From JBMOMT01 sp049324835 (lineage in GTDB: Bacteria > Chloroflexota > Anaerolineae > CAYNKW01), in NCBI GenBank assembly GCA_049324835.1, contig JBMOMT010000040.1, positions 1 through 64,000 on the forward strand: a stretch of 64,000 bases of DNA, written 5' to 3'. Below are positions 1-6,701 of the stretch, one piece after another. A program made the translations under genes and the position numbers. The notes below the pieces were generated by a model. The model made no database searches, was not told the origin of the DNA, and saw only the letters and a list, made by a program, of their open reading frames with translations. How positions within the stretch are numbered: the stretch's first letter is position 1; each line of letters opens with the position of its first letter.

Positions 1-130
1 CCTAATGATATGCTGTATGGTCACCCTACCGAGATCGCCCACAACAGCACCCGGCACTTCGCCAGCAGCTGCCAGGGCCACATCGGCCCAGAAGCTGGAG
101 CCGCCATCTGCCGACCGCCCCACCACCGAC

Positions 131-172
131 CCTTCGACCCTTCGACAGGCTCAGGGCAGGGCTCAGGGCAGG
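131..172. repeat. CTTCGAC/CTCAGG dispersed repeat, copy 1
   Basis: The sequence carries CCTTCGAC, TTCGACAGGCTCAGGGC and a repeated GGCTCAGGGCAGG. It is the inverted counterpart of the copy at 266-303. Both lie inside the RHS remnant and account for its broken frames. Confidence 0.55.
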
Positions 173-265
173 CCCCGGCGGGGCAGCATACCGATTGAGA
201 CTCTGCGGCAGCAGCGGCCCGCCGCCGACCGGGTCCGGCTGCAAGCGTAGACCGAGTTGCGGGTC

Positions 266-303
266 ACCTGTCCTGAGCCACGCCCTGAGCGGAGTCGAAG
301 GGC
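266..303. repeat. CTTCGAC/CTCAGG dispersed repeat, copy 2
   Basis: It contains CCTGTCCTGAGCC, GCCCTGAGC and GGAGTCGAAGGG, which is the reverse orientation of copy 1 at 131-172. Together the two copies look like successive insertions of a small palindromic repeat. Confidence 0.55.
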
Positions 304-433
304 TGCCGAAGGATAATACTTGCCCGCCCCATGATACACCAGCTCGGTGGCGGCGTCAAACGGGCGGCCTTCGTACAGGCGGTCCGTGAGGGTGAGGGAA
401 TGGTGTTGATGATGATACCGCCGCAGGCAGGCA

Positions 434-466
434 AGACCTGTCGGGTTTCTGAAACCTGACAGGTCT
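434..466. repeat. Palindromic AGACCTGTC repeat
   Basis: An imperfect palindrome: AGACCTGTCGGGTTT, a short loop, then AAACCTGACAGGTCT. It lies between the RHS remnant and the small gene at 513-764 and has no U tract. It looks like a dispersed palindrome rather than a terminator, although it could fold at the end of the minus-strand operon. Confidence 0.5.
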
Positions 467-512
467 GAAGAAAAGCACAGCGCCGCCCACGCAATTGGGC
501 GGCGCTGCTGCA

Positions 513-764
513 TCAGTTCCGATTCGATTTGTGGGGCTTGGAGCGAGGGGTCAGGCCTTTTCTGGCATAGACCTCCTTTGCCCACTGTTCCACGCCTTCC
601 TGGGTTCTGACCATGTGCAGCCAGGCCTTGGCCTGTCCTTTTCGAGTGTACGTTTCGTACACGTCTTTGCGCAGCAGACCTACGTTGTAGCCGTTGTCTT
701 CTAGCCATAGAATCCAATCAGGCTTCATCCAGCAGGACGGTCTATGGTTCTCCACCAACCTCAC
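513..764 (-). CDS. Small hypothetical protein
   Basis: An 83-residue frame at the 3' end of the ABC exporter operon. Its GTG start overlaps the TGA stop of the upstream exporter gene in a GTGA arrangement, which suggests translational coupling. An internal ATG at about 728 would give a 71-residue product starting MKPDWILWLEDNGYNVG. The product is rich in aromatic and charged residues and has no signal peptide, membrane segment or motif I recognise. Base composition is less GC-rich than the neighbouring ABC genes, and it abuts a repeat-rich degenerate zone, so it may be a recent arrival or a fragment. No function is proposed. Confidence 0.4.
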   Translation of the reverse strand: MRLVENHRPSCWMKPDWILWLEDNGYNVGLLRKDVYETYTRKGQAKAWLHMVRTQEGVEQWAKEVYARKGLTPRSKPHKSNRN

Positions 765-2578
765 AGATCGACAAATTGCCGCTCGTACAGGTCGCGATAC
801 CGGCCTCTCTGGGCCAACAGGTCGCCGTGCGTCCCCCTCTGCACGATGCGTCCCGCCTCGACGACGCAGATGCGGTCGGCGTTGACGATGGTGCTCAGCC
901 GGTGGGCGATGACGATGGCCGTCCGGCCGGCCAGCAGCCGCTGCAGCGCCTCCTGGATCAACATCTCGGTGACGGTGTCCACGCTGGCCGTCGCCTCGTC
1001 CAGGATGAGCAGGCGCGGGTCGGCCAGCACGGCGCGGGCGATGCAGATGAGTTGTCGCTGGCCGACCGACAGGTTGACGCCGCCCTCCAGAATCTCGGTC
1101 GCGTAGCCGTCCGGCAGGGCAGCGATGAAGTCGTGGGCGTTGGCCAGGCGGGCAGCCTGTTCTACGGCGTCGTCGCCGGCCTCGGGCCGGGCGAAACGCA
1201 CGTTGTCGGCGACGGTTCCCGAAAAGAGAAAGGGGTCCTGGGGCACCAGGCCCATCTGCCGCCGCAGCGAGCGCTGCGTCACGTCGCGCACGTCGAGGCC
1301 GTCGATGAGCACCGCCCCCTCGCTCACCTCGTAGAGCCGGGCCACCAGGTTGGCGATAGACGTCTTGCCTGCGCCCGTTGGCCCCACCAACGCCACCGTC
1401 TGCCCCGGATCAACGAGCAGATTCACATCGTGCAGCACGCGGGTATCGCCCCGGTAGGCAAAACTCACGTCGCGCAGCTCCACCTGGCCGCGGATGGGCG
1501 GCATCTCGGCGGCGGCGGGCCGGTCCTCGATCTCGGGCCGGGTATCCAGCAGCTCCAACACCCGCTCGCCGCCGGCCATGGCCGCCTGCATGGTGGTGTA
1601 GAGCTGGCTCAGCTCCTGGATCGGTTGGAAAAAGCGGTTGACGTAGGCCAGAAAGGCGACGACCACACCCAGGGTCAGATCACCCCGGGCGACGGTCAGG
1701 CCGCCGGCCCACAGCACGATGCCGGTGGCCAGCATGCCCAGGAATTCGACGCCGGGCAAAAAGACGAAGGACAGCGACATGGCCGCCACGTAGGCGTCGC
1801 GGTTGGCGCGGTTGACCTCGTCGAAACGCTCGTGGGAGGTATCCTCCTGGGCAAAAGCCTGGATGACGCGCATGCCCGACAGGTTCTCGGCCAGGTCGCC
1901 GACGACGGCGGCGATGCGCGCCCGGGTCTGGCGAAAGGCCGCCTGGGCCTTGCGGGCGAAAATCAGTGTCACCAGCAGCATGAGCGGCAGCACGCTAAAG
2001 GTCCACAGGGCCAGCCGGGGGCTCATGGTGACCATGACGACGACGATGCCGGCCAGCATCAATGTATCGCCGAGGAGGGTGATCAGGCCTTGCGACAACA
2101 GCTCGTTGATGACCGACACGTCGTTGATGACCCGCGAGAGGGTCACGCCAACGATGTGGGTGTCGTGGTAGCCCAGGGGCAGGGCTTGCAAGTGGCGAAA
2201 GAGGTGGGCGCGCAGCGTGGCGAGCACCTGCTGGCCCACCCAGGAAAGTAGATATTGCTGCCCCGACGAGGCCAGGTAAAGGCCAAAAAACGCGGCGGCG
2301 GTCAGCAGCGAGATGCGGGTCAGGCCGGGCAGGTCGCCCTGGGCGATGGGTTGGTCGATGGCGACTTTGACCAGGTAGGGCGCGGCCAGGGTCAGCGCCG
2401 AGGCGATCAGCATCAACCCAAAGGCGACGGCCATGCGCCGCCAGTAGGGCCGCACGTAGGCCAGCAGGCGCAGGATGATGCGCACATCAAAGGCGCGGCC
2501 CTCGACCTTTTCGCCAAACTGCTCCAGAACGCCGCGCGGCCCCATGCGTGGGCTGCCGGCGCCGATGGAAAAACTCAT
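761..2578 (-). CDS. ABC exporter subunit, catalytic-type half
   Basis: A 605-residue ABC half-transporter: six-helix exporter membrane domain (about residues 40-330) and a C-terminal nucleotide-binding domain. Walker A GPTGAGKTS is near residue 394, Walker B LLILDEATASVD has the catalytic Glu near 526, and the H-loop IAHRLST has its His near 557. The signature is LSVGQRQ, with Val in place of the usual first Gly. Its partner upstream (2973-4790) has a normal signature but no catalytic Glu or switch His. This is the division of labour of heterodimeric exporters such as TM287/288, LmrCD and BmrCD. The ATG overlaps the stop of the GxxExxY gene (ATGA). The substrate cannot be told from sequence; lipids or drugs are typical for the family. 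Confidence 0.93.
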   Translation of the reverse strand: MSFSIGAGSPRMGPRGVLEQFGEKVEGRAFDVRIILRLLAYVRPYWRRMAVAFGLMLIASALTLAAPYLVKVAIDQPIAQGDLPGLTRISLLTAAAFFGLYLASSGQQYLLSWVGQQVLATLRAHLFRHLQALPLGYHDTHIVGVTLSRVINDVSVINELLSQGLITLLGDTLMLAGIVVVMVTMSPRLALWTFSVLPLMLLVTLIFARKAQAAFRQTRARIAAVVGDLAENLSGMRVIQAFAQEDTSHERFDEVNRANRDAYVAAMSLSFVFLPGVEFLGMLATGIVLWAGGLTVARGDLTLGVVVAFLAYVNRFFQPIQELSQLYTTMQAAMAGGERVLELLDTRPEIEDRPAAAEMPPIRGQVELRDVSFAYRGDTRVLHDVNLLVDPGQTVALVGPTGAGKTSIANLVARLYEVSEGAVLIDGLDVRDVTQRSLRRQMGLVPQDPFLFSGTVADNVRFARPEAGDDAVEQAARLANAHDFIAALPDGYATEILEGGVNLSVGQRQLICIARAVLADPRLLILDEATASVDTVTEMLIQEALQRLLAGRTAIVIAHRLSTIVNADRICVVEAGRIVQRGTHGDLLAQRGRYRDLYERQFVDL

Positions 2579-2976
2579 GGGATGATCTCCGTTGCTTTAC
2601 CACCAAGACACCAAGACACCAAAAAAGTGGGTAAAGAATTGGCTTCCGAAAAAAAATCTGTCGAACCTTTGGGTCTTTGTGCCTTGGTGTCGTGGACGGG
2701 TAGAAGTGTTTCTACGGCTTTGAGTTCGCAGATGACGAGTTCTTCCACCAGCACATCCAGCCGCAACCCTTCGTCGAATGTGAGGCCATCGTAGACAATC
2801 GGAACGACAACCTGGCGGCCAAAGGTCAGTCCTCGTTTCATCAGTTCGTGACAGAAGCAGACCTCGTAGATTCTCTCCAGCAAACCAGGGCCAAGGGTGC
2901 GATGCACAGCATACGCCGCGTCCACAACCAGTTTGCCGATCCGCTCCTCTTCAGTCGTCGTCGGAGCGTACATCAT
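2575..2976 (-). CDS. GxxExxY-family protein with altered C-terminus
   Basis: A 133-residue protein matching the GxxExxY family, a compact PD-(D/E)XK-like fold of unknown role. The diagnostic stretch GPGLLERIYE is near residue 28, and LDVLVEELVICELKAVE near 78-94 carries the D...E-x-K nuclease-like residues. The family normally continues after LLPVHDAQ with about 30 more conserved residues. Here the sequence after LLPVHDTKAQ is unrelated and derives from CTTGGTG-type repeat DNA, so the C-terminus is probably truncated or replaced. Both ends overlap neighbours by 4 bp (ATGA at 2973-2976 and 2575-2578), inside what should be a two-gene exporter operon. It looks like a cassette inserted between the ABC genes. 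Confidence 0.75.
   Translation of the reverse strand: MMYAPTTTEEERIGKLVVDAAYAVHRTLGPGLLERIYEVCFCHELMKRGLTFGRQVVVPIVYDGLTFDEGLRLDVLVEELVICELKAVETLLPVHDTKAQRPKGSTDFFSEANSLPTFLVSWCLGGKATEIIP
2600..2622. repeat. CACCAAGACACC repeat, copy a
   Basis: Short tandem units of ACCAAGAC/ACC at the 3' end of the GxxExxY gene. It belongs to the same family as 2667-2695 and 2987-3012 but is in the opposite orientation. It supplies the last codons of the GxxExxY frame. Confidence 0.6.
2667..2695. repeat. CTTGGTG repeat, copy b
   Basis: Contains CTTTGTGCCTTGGTGTCGTGG, the inverted complement of the type at 2600-2622, with about 45 bp between them. It interrupts the C-terminal coding part of the GxxExxY gene. 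Confidence 0.55.
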
Positions 2977-4790
2977 TCTCTTCCCTCTTGGTGCCTTGGT
3001 GCCTTCGTGGTAAGTGAGCCGTCAGCTTGCGGGCGCAACTGGCGGTGATAGATTTCGGCATAGAGACCGGAGCTGCGCAGCAGTTCTTCGTGGCTGCCCT
3101 GGGCGGCGATGCGTCCCTTGTCCAGCACCAGGATCAGATCGGCGGCGCGCACGGTGCTCAGCCGCTGGGCGATGACGAACGAGGTGCGGCTCAACATCAG
3201 CCGCTCCAGGGCGAGCTGGATCAGCCGCTCGGTCTCGGTGTCGACGCTCGACGTGGCGTCGTCCAGGATGAGGATGCGTGGATCCTTGAGCAGGGCGCGG
3301 GCGATGGCGATCCGCTGCTTCTGCCCGCCGGACAGAGTCACGCCCCGCTCGCCGACCTCGGTGGCGTAGCCGTGGGGCATTTCGGCGATGAATTCGTGGG
3401 CCTGGGCCGCCTGGGCGGCGGCGACGATCTCGGCCTCGTTGGCGCCGGGGCAGCCGAAGGCGATGTTCTCGCGGACCGTGGCGGCGAACAGGGTCGTTTC
3501 TTGCAGCACGATGCCGATCTGGTCGCGCAAAGAGTTGAGGGTCACCCGGCGGGTGTCGTGGCCGTCCACGGTGATGCGGCCCTCGGTGGGGTCGTAGAAG
3601 CGGGGGATGAGGTTGATGATGGTCGATTTGCCCGAGCCGGTGGCGCCCAGCAGGGCGATCACCTGGCCGGGCAACGCTTCAAAGCTGACCCGGTCGAGCA
3701 CGCGGTGGCGGCGGAAATAGGCAAAGGAGACGTCCTCGAAGCGGACGTGGCCGCGCACCGGCGGCAGCGGTTCGGCGTCGGGCGCGTCCTGCACGTCCGA
3801 GACGGCGTCCAGGATCTCAAAGATGCGCTCGCCAGAGGCGGCGGCCATGGCCAGGGCGGGCACGATCATGCCCAAACGCCGCACCGGCTGGATCAACTGG
3901 CCCAGGTAGGTGGAAAAGGCCACCAGCTCACCCAGGGTCAACTGGCGGTGGATGACCAGCGCGCCGCCGTACCAGACGATAAACACCGTGCCGGCGCTGG
4001 CGATCAGGTCGAGCAGCGGCGTAGCCAGGGCGCGCAGCCGCACCGAGCGGGCAGATAGCTCGAACCAGCGGGTATTCTCGCGGTCAAAGTGGGCAATCTC
4101 GGTCTCTTCCTGGGCAAAGGCCTTGACGACGCGGGCGCCGCGTAGATTCTGCTCCACCTGGGTGGTCAACACGGCGAGCTGCTGCTGGATGTCCAAAGAC
4201 AGCGGGCGCAGGATGGCGCCAAAGCGATAGGCGACGTAGGCCGAGAGGGGCACCGTGCCCAGGGCCAGCAGGGTCAGGCGGGGATTCATGAGCAGTAAGG
4301 CTATGGCCGTGCCGATGACCAGCGTCGTGGCCTCCACCAGCCGCAGCGTGGCCCGGCCGGTCAGGAAGCGGATATACTCCACATCCTGGATGGCCCGCGA
4401 GAGGAGCTGGCCAGTTTGGGCGCGGTCGTGGTAGGAGAAGGACAGGCTGGCGAGCTTTTGGTGGATGGCGTTGCGCACGTCGCAGGCCACGCTCTGAGAG
4501 GCGATCTCGGTCCAGCGGCCCTGAAAAAAAGTGAACACCCCTTTGACAGCCGTCAGGCCCAGCAGCGCGGCGACCCACCCGCCCAGCGCAGACGTCTCGC
4601 CGCCCCGGATGCCGCGGTCTACGATGCCGCGCACGATCTGGGGGATGGCCAGCGCCAGGCCGGTGATGGTCACGAGAAGAAGGTAAGCGCCAGCCGTGAG
4701 TCGCCAGTAGGGTTTGAGATAGGAGTAGCAGCGCAGCAGGATTCTTCTACTTCCTCGTGTGGCTGAGGGCAGACCGGCCGGCGCATTCAT
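2973..4790 (-). CDS. ABC exporter subunit, degenerate-site half
   Basis: A 605-residue ABC half-transporter with an N-terminal six-helix membrane domain and a C-terminal ATPase domain. Walker A is GATGSGKST (near residue 381) and the signature is a canonical LSGGQKQR. The Walker B end is ILILDDATSSVD with Asp in place of catalytic Glu (near 507), and the switch reads VIAQRLST with Gln in place of His (near 540). Both substitutions mark the non-hydrolysing site of heterodimeric exporters, complementing the other subunit at 761-2578. The last 12 residues are encoded by repeat DNA and are not part of the family. First gene of the operon, with a strong promoter and a 200-nt leader upstream. Confidence 0.92.
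   Translation of the reverse strand: MNAPAGLPSATRGSRRILLRCYSYLKPYWRLTAGAYLLLVTITGLALAIPQIVRGIVDRGIRGGETSALGGWVAALLGLTAVKGVFTFFQGRWTEIASQSVACDVRNAIHQKLASLSFSYHDRAQTGQLLSRAIQDVEYIRFLTGRATLRLVEATTLVIGTAIALLLMNPRLTLLALGTVPLSAYVAYRFGAILRPLSLDIQQQLAVLTTQVEQNLRGARVVKAFAQEETEIAHFDRENTRWFELSARSVRLRALATPLLDLIASAGTVFIVWYGGALVIHRQLTLGELVAFSTYLGQLIQPVRRLGMIVPALAMAAASGERIFEILDAVSDVQDAPDAEPLPPVRGHVRFEDVSFAYFRRHRVLDRVSFEALPGQVIALLGATGSGKSTIINLIPRFYDPTEGRITVDGHDTRRVTLNSLRDQIGIVLQETTLFAATVRENIAFGCPGANEAEIVAAAQAAQAHEFIAEMPHGYATEVGERGVTLSGGQKQRIAIARALLKDPRILILDDATSSVDTETERLIQLALERLMLSRTSFVIAQRLSTVRAADLILVLDKGRIAAQGSHEELLRSSGLYAEIYHRQLRPQADGSLTTKAPRHQEGRE
2987..3012. repeat. CTTGGTG repeat, copy c
   Basis: CTTGGTGCCTTGGTGCCTTCGTGG lies exactly at the junction between the upstream ABC gene and the GxxExxY gene. 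It encodes the odd last residues (TTKAPRHQEGRE) of the upstream transporter. With copies a and b it brackets the inserted GxxExxY segment. Confidence 0.6.
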
Positions 4791-4863
4791 CGCGGCTCGC
4801 TCATCTCTCTATTACACTGGAACCAATCGACGAACTGCCGCAGGCCGGAGAGGGAACGCACGA

Positions 4864-4894
4864 GGCTGGCTGCGCCGCGGCGGCGCAGCCAGCC
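4864..4894 (-). promoter_or_regulatory. Strong hairpin in the ABC-operon leader
   Basis: A perfect 14-bp inverted repeat (4864-4877 with 4881-4894) with a 3-nt loop, in the leader between the promoter near 5000 and the ABC start at 4790. It is not followed by a U run in the minus direction, so it is not a simple terminator. It could stabilise or regulate the mRNA. Confidence 0.5.
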
Positions 4895-4993
4895 GGCCAG
4901 GCCGTCTGCTTTTGGGGTCACAGGGGTCTCCTGAGGGCTCGCGCCACATTATCTGTGTCGAAAAGGGCTCTTGGGCAAGTCATTTTGACCCCT

Positions 4994-5022
4994 ATTCTAG
5001 CCCATTTTGGATAGAATATCAA
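4994..5022 (-). promoter_or_regulatory. Promoter of the ABC exporter operon
   Basis: Reading the minus strand, TTGATA (5022-5017), a 17-nt spacer and TAGAAT (4999-4994). Predicted transcription start is near 4987, leaving a leader of about 200 nt. The MITE-like element at 5031-5150 and its target duplication end directly at the -35 box. Confidence 0.6.
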
Positions 5023-5158
5023 GTGCAACGGTAACTGCTCACCCTCCCGCAGGTTGAGCAAGAATCATGCCTCCAGAGAGGGTTTTCATGGGCCAAAGTT
5101 CAGGGGATGCGTATCCATCGAACCTGCGGGAGGGTAGGCTGAGCAGTTACGTGCAACG
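5023..5158. mobile_element. MITE-like element with 8-bp target duplication
   Basis: The element (5031-5150) starts with GTAACTGCTCA and ends with TGAGCAGTTAC. The inverted ends continue inward as CCCTCCCGCAGGTT and AACCTGCGGGAGGG; the right end has five extra bases (GCCTA in reverse reading). It is flanked by the direct repeat GTGCAACG at 5023-5030 and 5151-5158, a target-site duplication. It has no coding capacity. Related copies lie at 27871-27985, 56734-56854 and, degenerate, 52711-52820. It sits between the divergent promoters of the ABC operon and der. Confidence 0.8.
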
Positions 5159-5230
5159 CATAATTATCCTTGTATGCCGGTGGTCATTTGTTCCCTGAAA
5201 ACCACCCAGAGTCGATGGTAGACAGGCCAG

Positions 5231-5259
5231 TTGACACGCCTCCCCTACCATGATACAAT
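5231..5259 (+). promoter_or_regulatory. Promoter of der
   Basis: TTGACA (5231-5236), a 17-nt spacer and TACAAT (5254-5259): a near-perfect sigma70-type promoter. Transcription would begin near 5266, which rules out an upstream start codon at 5231 and supports translation from 5291. Confidence 0.75.
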
Positions 5260-5290
5260 CAGAAGCCTATCCCCTATCTCACGAGGTGCT

Positions 5291-6664
5291 ATGAGCAAAC
5301 CCCTGGTCGCTCTGGTGGGGCGACCCAACACCGGAAAATCGACGCTGTTCAACCGCCTGGTGGGCGAGCCACAGGCCATCGTCTCTGAGGTTCCCGGCAC
5401 CACCCGCGACCGGTTGTACGGCGATTGCCTCTGGAACGGCGTCTGGTTCAACGTGGTGGATACCGGCGGCATAGAGATCCTGACCGAGCGTCGGCGCCAG
5501 GCCGGCGAGCCGGAAGATTTCCTGCTGTCTGCGTCGCCCCATTACCTGCGCGAGATCCGGGCTCAGGCCGAGATGGCCATCGCCGAGGCCGACGTGGTGG
5601 TGATGGTGGCCGACGTGCGTGATGGTATCACTGCCGCCGATCAGGCCGTGGCCGATGTGTTGCGCGCTTCGAAAAAGCCCGTCTTGATCGCCGCCAACAA
5701 GGCAGACAACGTTCAGATGGACGACCAGGCCTGGGACTTTTACAGCCTGGGGCTGAGTGAAGTGCTGCCCATCTCGGCCATCAACGGCAAAGGCGTGGCC
5801 GATCTGCTGGATCGGGTAGTGGAGGCCTTGCCGCACCGGGTGATGGAAGAACAGCCTGAAGACGAATCGGTGCGTATGGCCATTCTGGGGCGGCCCAACG
5901 TGGGCAAATCGTCGTTGTTGAACAAGCTGTTGCGCCAGGAACGGTCTATCGTCAGCCCGGTGCCGGGCACCACACGCGATGCCATCGACACACACCTGGT
6001 CTGGGAGGGAGTGCCCATCACACTCATCGATACCGCCGGTATCCGGCGGCGAGGCAAAGTGGAGCCGGGCCTGGAACGTTATAGCGTGCTACGCGCCATG
6101 CGGGCCATCGGCCGCTGCGACGTGGCCCTGCTGCTCATCGACGCTACCGAGGGCGTCACCGATCAGGATGCCCACATCGCCGGCTACATTCTGGACGAGC
6201 ACAAGAGTGTGGTGGTGGTGGTCAACAAGTGGGACGCCATCGAAAAAGACACTTATACCATGGTCGAGTGGACCAAGCGTATACGGTCGGAGCTCAAGTT
6301 TTTGGACTATGTGCCGGTGCTGTTTATCTCGGCGCTCACGGGCCAGCGCGTGCAGCAAGTGATTCCCACCGCCCTGGCCGTGCAAGAAGCGCGCCTGATC
6401 CGAATTCCCACCAGCGAGCTGAATCACATCGTCCAGGAGGCCGCCGCCAGACACGCGCCGCCATCCAAAGCGGGCCGACAGCTCAAGCTCTTGTTTGCCA
6501 CCCAGTCGTCGGTAGATCCACCCACCTTTGTATTTTTCGTCAACGATACCCGGCTGGCGCACTTTAGTTACCAGCGCTACCTGGAAAACCGGCTGCGCGA
6601 GCAATATGGTTTTACCGGTACGCCGCTCAAGCTGGTGTTTCGCAGCCGGGGACGTGAAGAATGA
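5291..6664 (+). CDS. der: Ribosome biogenesis GTPase Der
   Basis: A 457-residue protein with two tandem Era-like GTPase domains followed by a KH-like C-terminal domain, the unique layout of Der/EngA, an essential factor in 50S assembly. G1 motifs are GRPNTGKST (about residue 10) and GRPNVGKSS (about 199). G3 motifs are DTGGIE and DTAGIR, and the G4 motifs NKAD and NKWD are both present. The C-terminal KH-like part ends PLKLVFRSRG, as in the family. The ATG at 5291 follows GAGGTG and starts MSKPLVALVGRPN, the usual Der start. A longer reading from 5231 would overlap the promoter. Confidence 0.97.
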   Translation: MSKPLVALVGRPNTGKSTLFNRLVGEPQAIVSEVPGTTRDRLYGDCLWNGVWFNVVDTGGIEILTERRRQAGEPEDFLLSASPHYLREIRAQAEMAIAEADVVVMVADVRDGITAADQAVADVLRASKKPVLIAANKADNVQMDDQAWDFYSLGLSEVLPISAINGKGVADLLDRVVEALPHRVMEEQPEDESVRMAILGRPNVGKSSLLNKLLRQERSIVSPVPGTTRDAIDTHLVWEGVPITLIDTAGIRRRGKVEPGLERYSVLRAMRAIGRCDVALLLIDATEGVTDQDAHIAGYILDEHKSVVVVVNKWDAIEKDTYTMVEWTKRIRSELKFLDYVPVLFISALTGQRVQQVIPTALAVQEARLIRIPTSELNHIVQEAAARHAPPSKAGRQLKLLFATQSSVDPPTFVFFVNDTRLAHFSYQRYLENRLREQYGFTGTPLKLVFRSRGREE

Positions 6665-6701
6665 GCCGGGTTTCTCCAGGCCATTGAGCAGGGAAGGGAT
6701 T

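Larger units (their letters stand above)
26..410 (-). pseudogene. RHS/YD-repeat core remnant
   Basis: Minus-strand translation gives pieces of the RHS-associated core: LTDRLYEGRPFDAAT followed by LVYHGAGKYY (about 400-310), then in another frame LQPDPVGGGPLLPQSLNRYA (about 245-185). In intact RHS proteins these pieces are continuous (RLYEGRPFDAATGLVYHGARYYDP...LGRFLQPDP...LNRYAY). Here two copies of a CTTCGAC/CTCAGG repeat (131-172 and 266-303) separate and shift the frames, and no start or upstream YD repeats remain. RHS proteins are large secreted or contact-dependent toxin carriers; this fragment is surely non-functional. It may continue to the left of the window. Confidence 0.6.

Noticed and set aside
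776..2251. 491-codon open frame on the plus strand
   Set aside because: It lies wholly antisense to the ABC exporter ATPase/permease gene, whose motifs are intact. Its His/Gln/Gly-rich product is typical of antisense frames in GC-rich genes.
5231..5290. Extended N-terminus of Der from a start at 5231
   Set aside because: The TTGACA and TACAAT promoter boxes lie within this stretch, and the conserved protein begins at 5291 after a ribosome-binding site.
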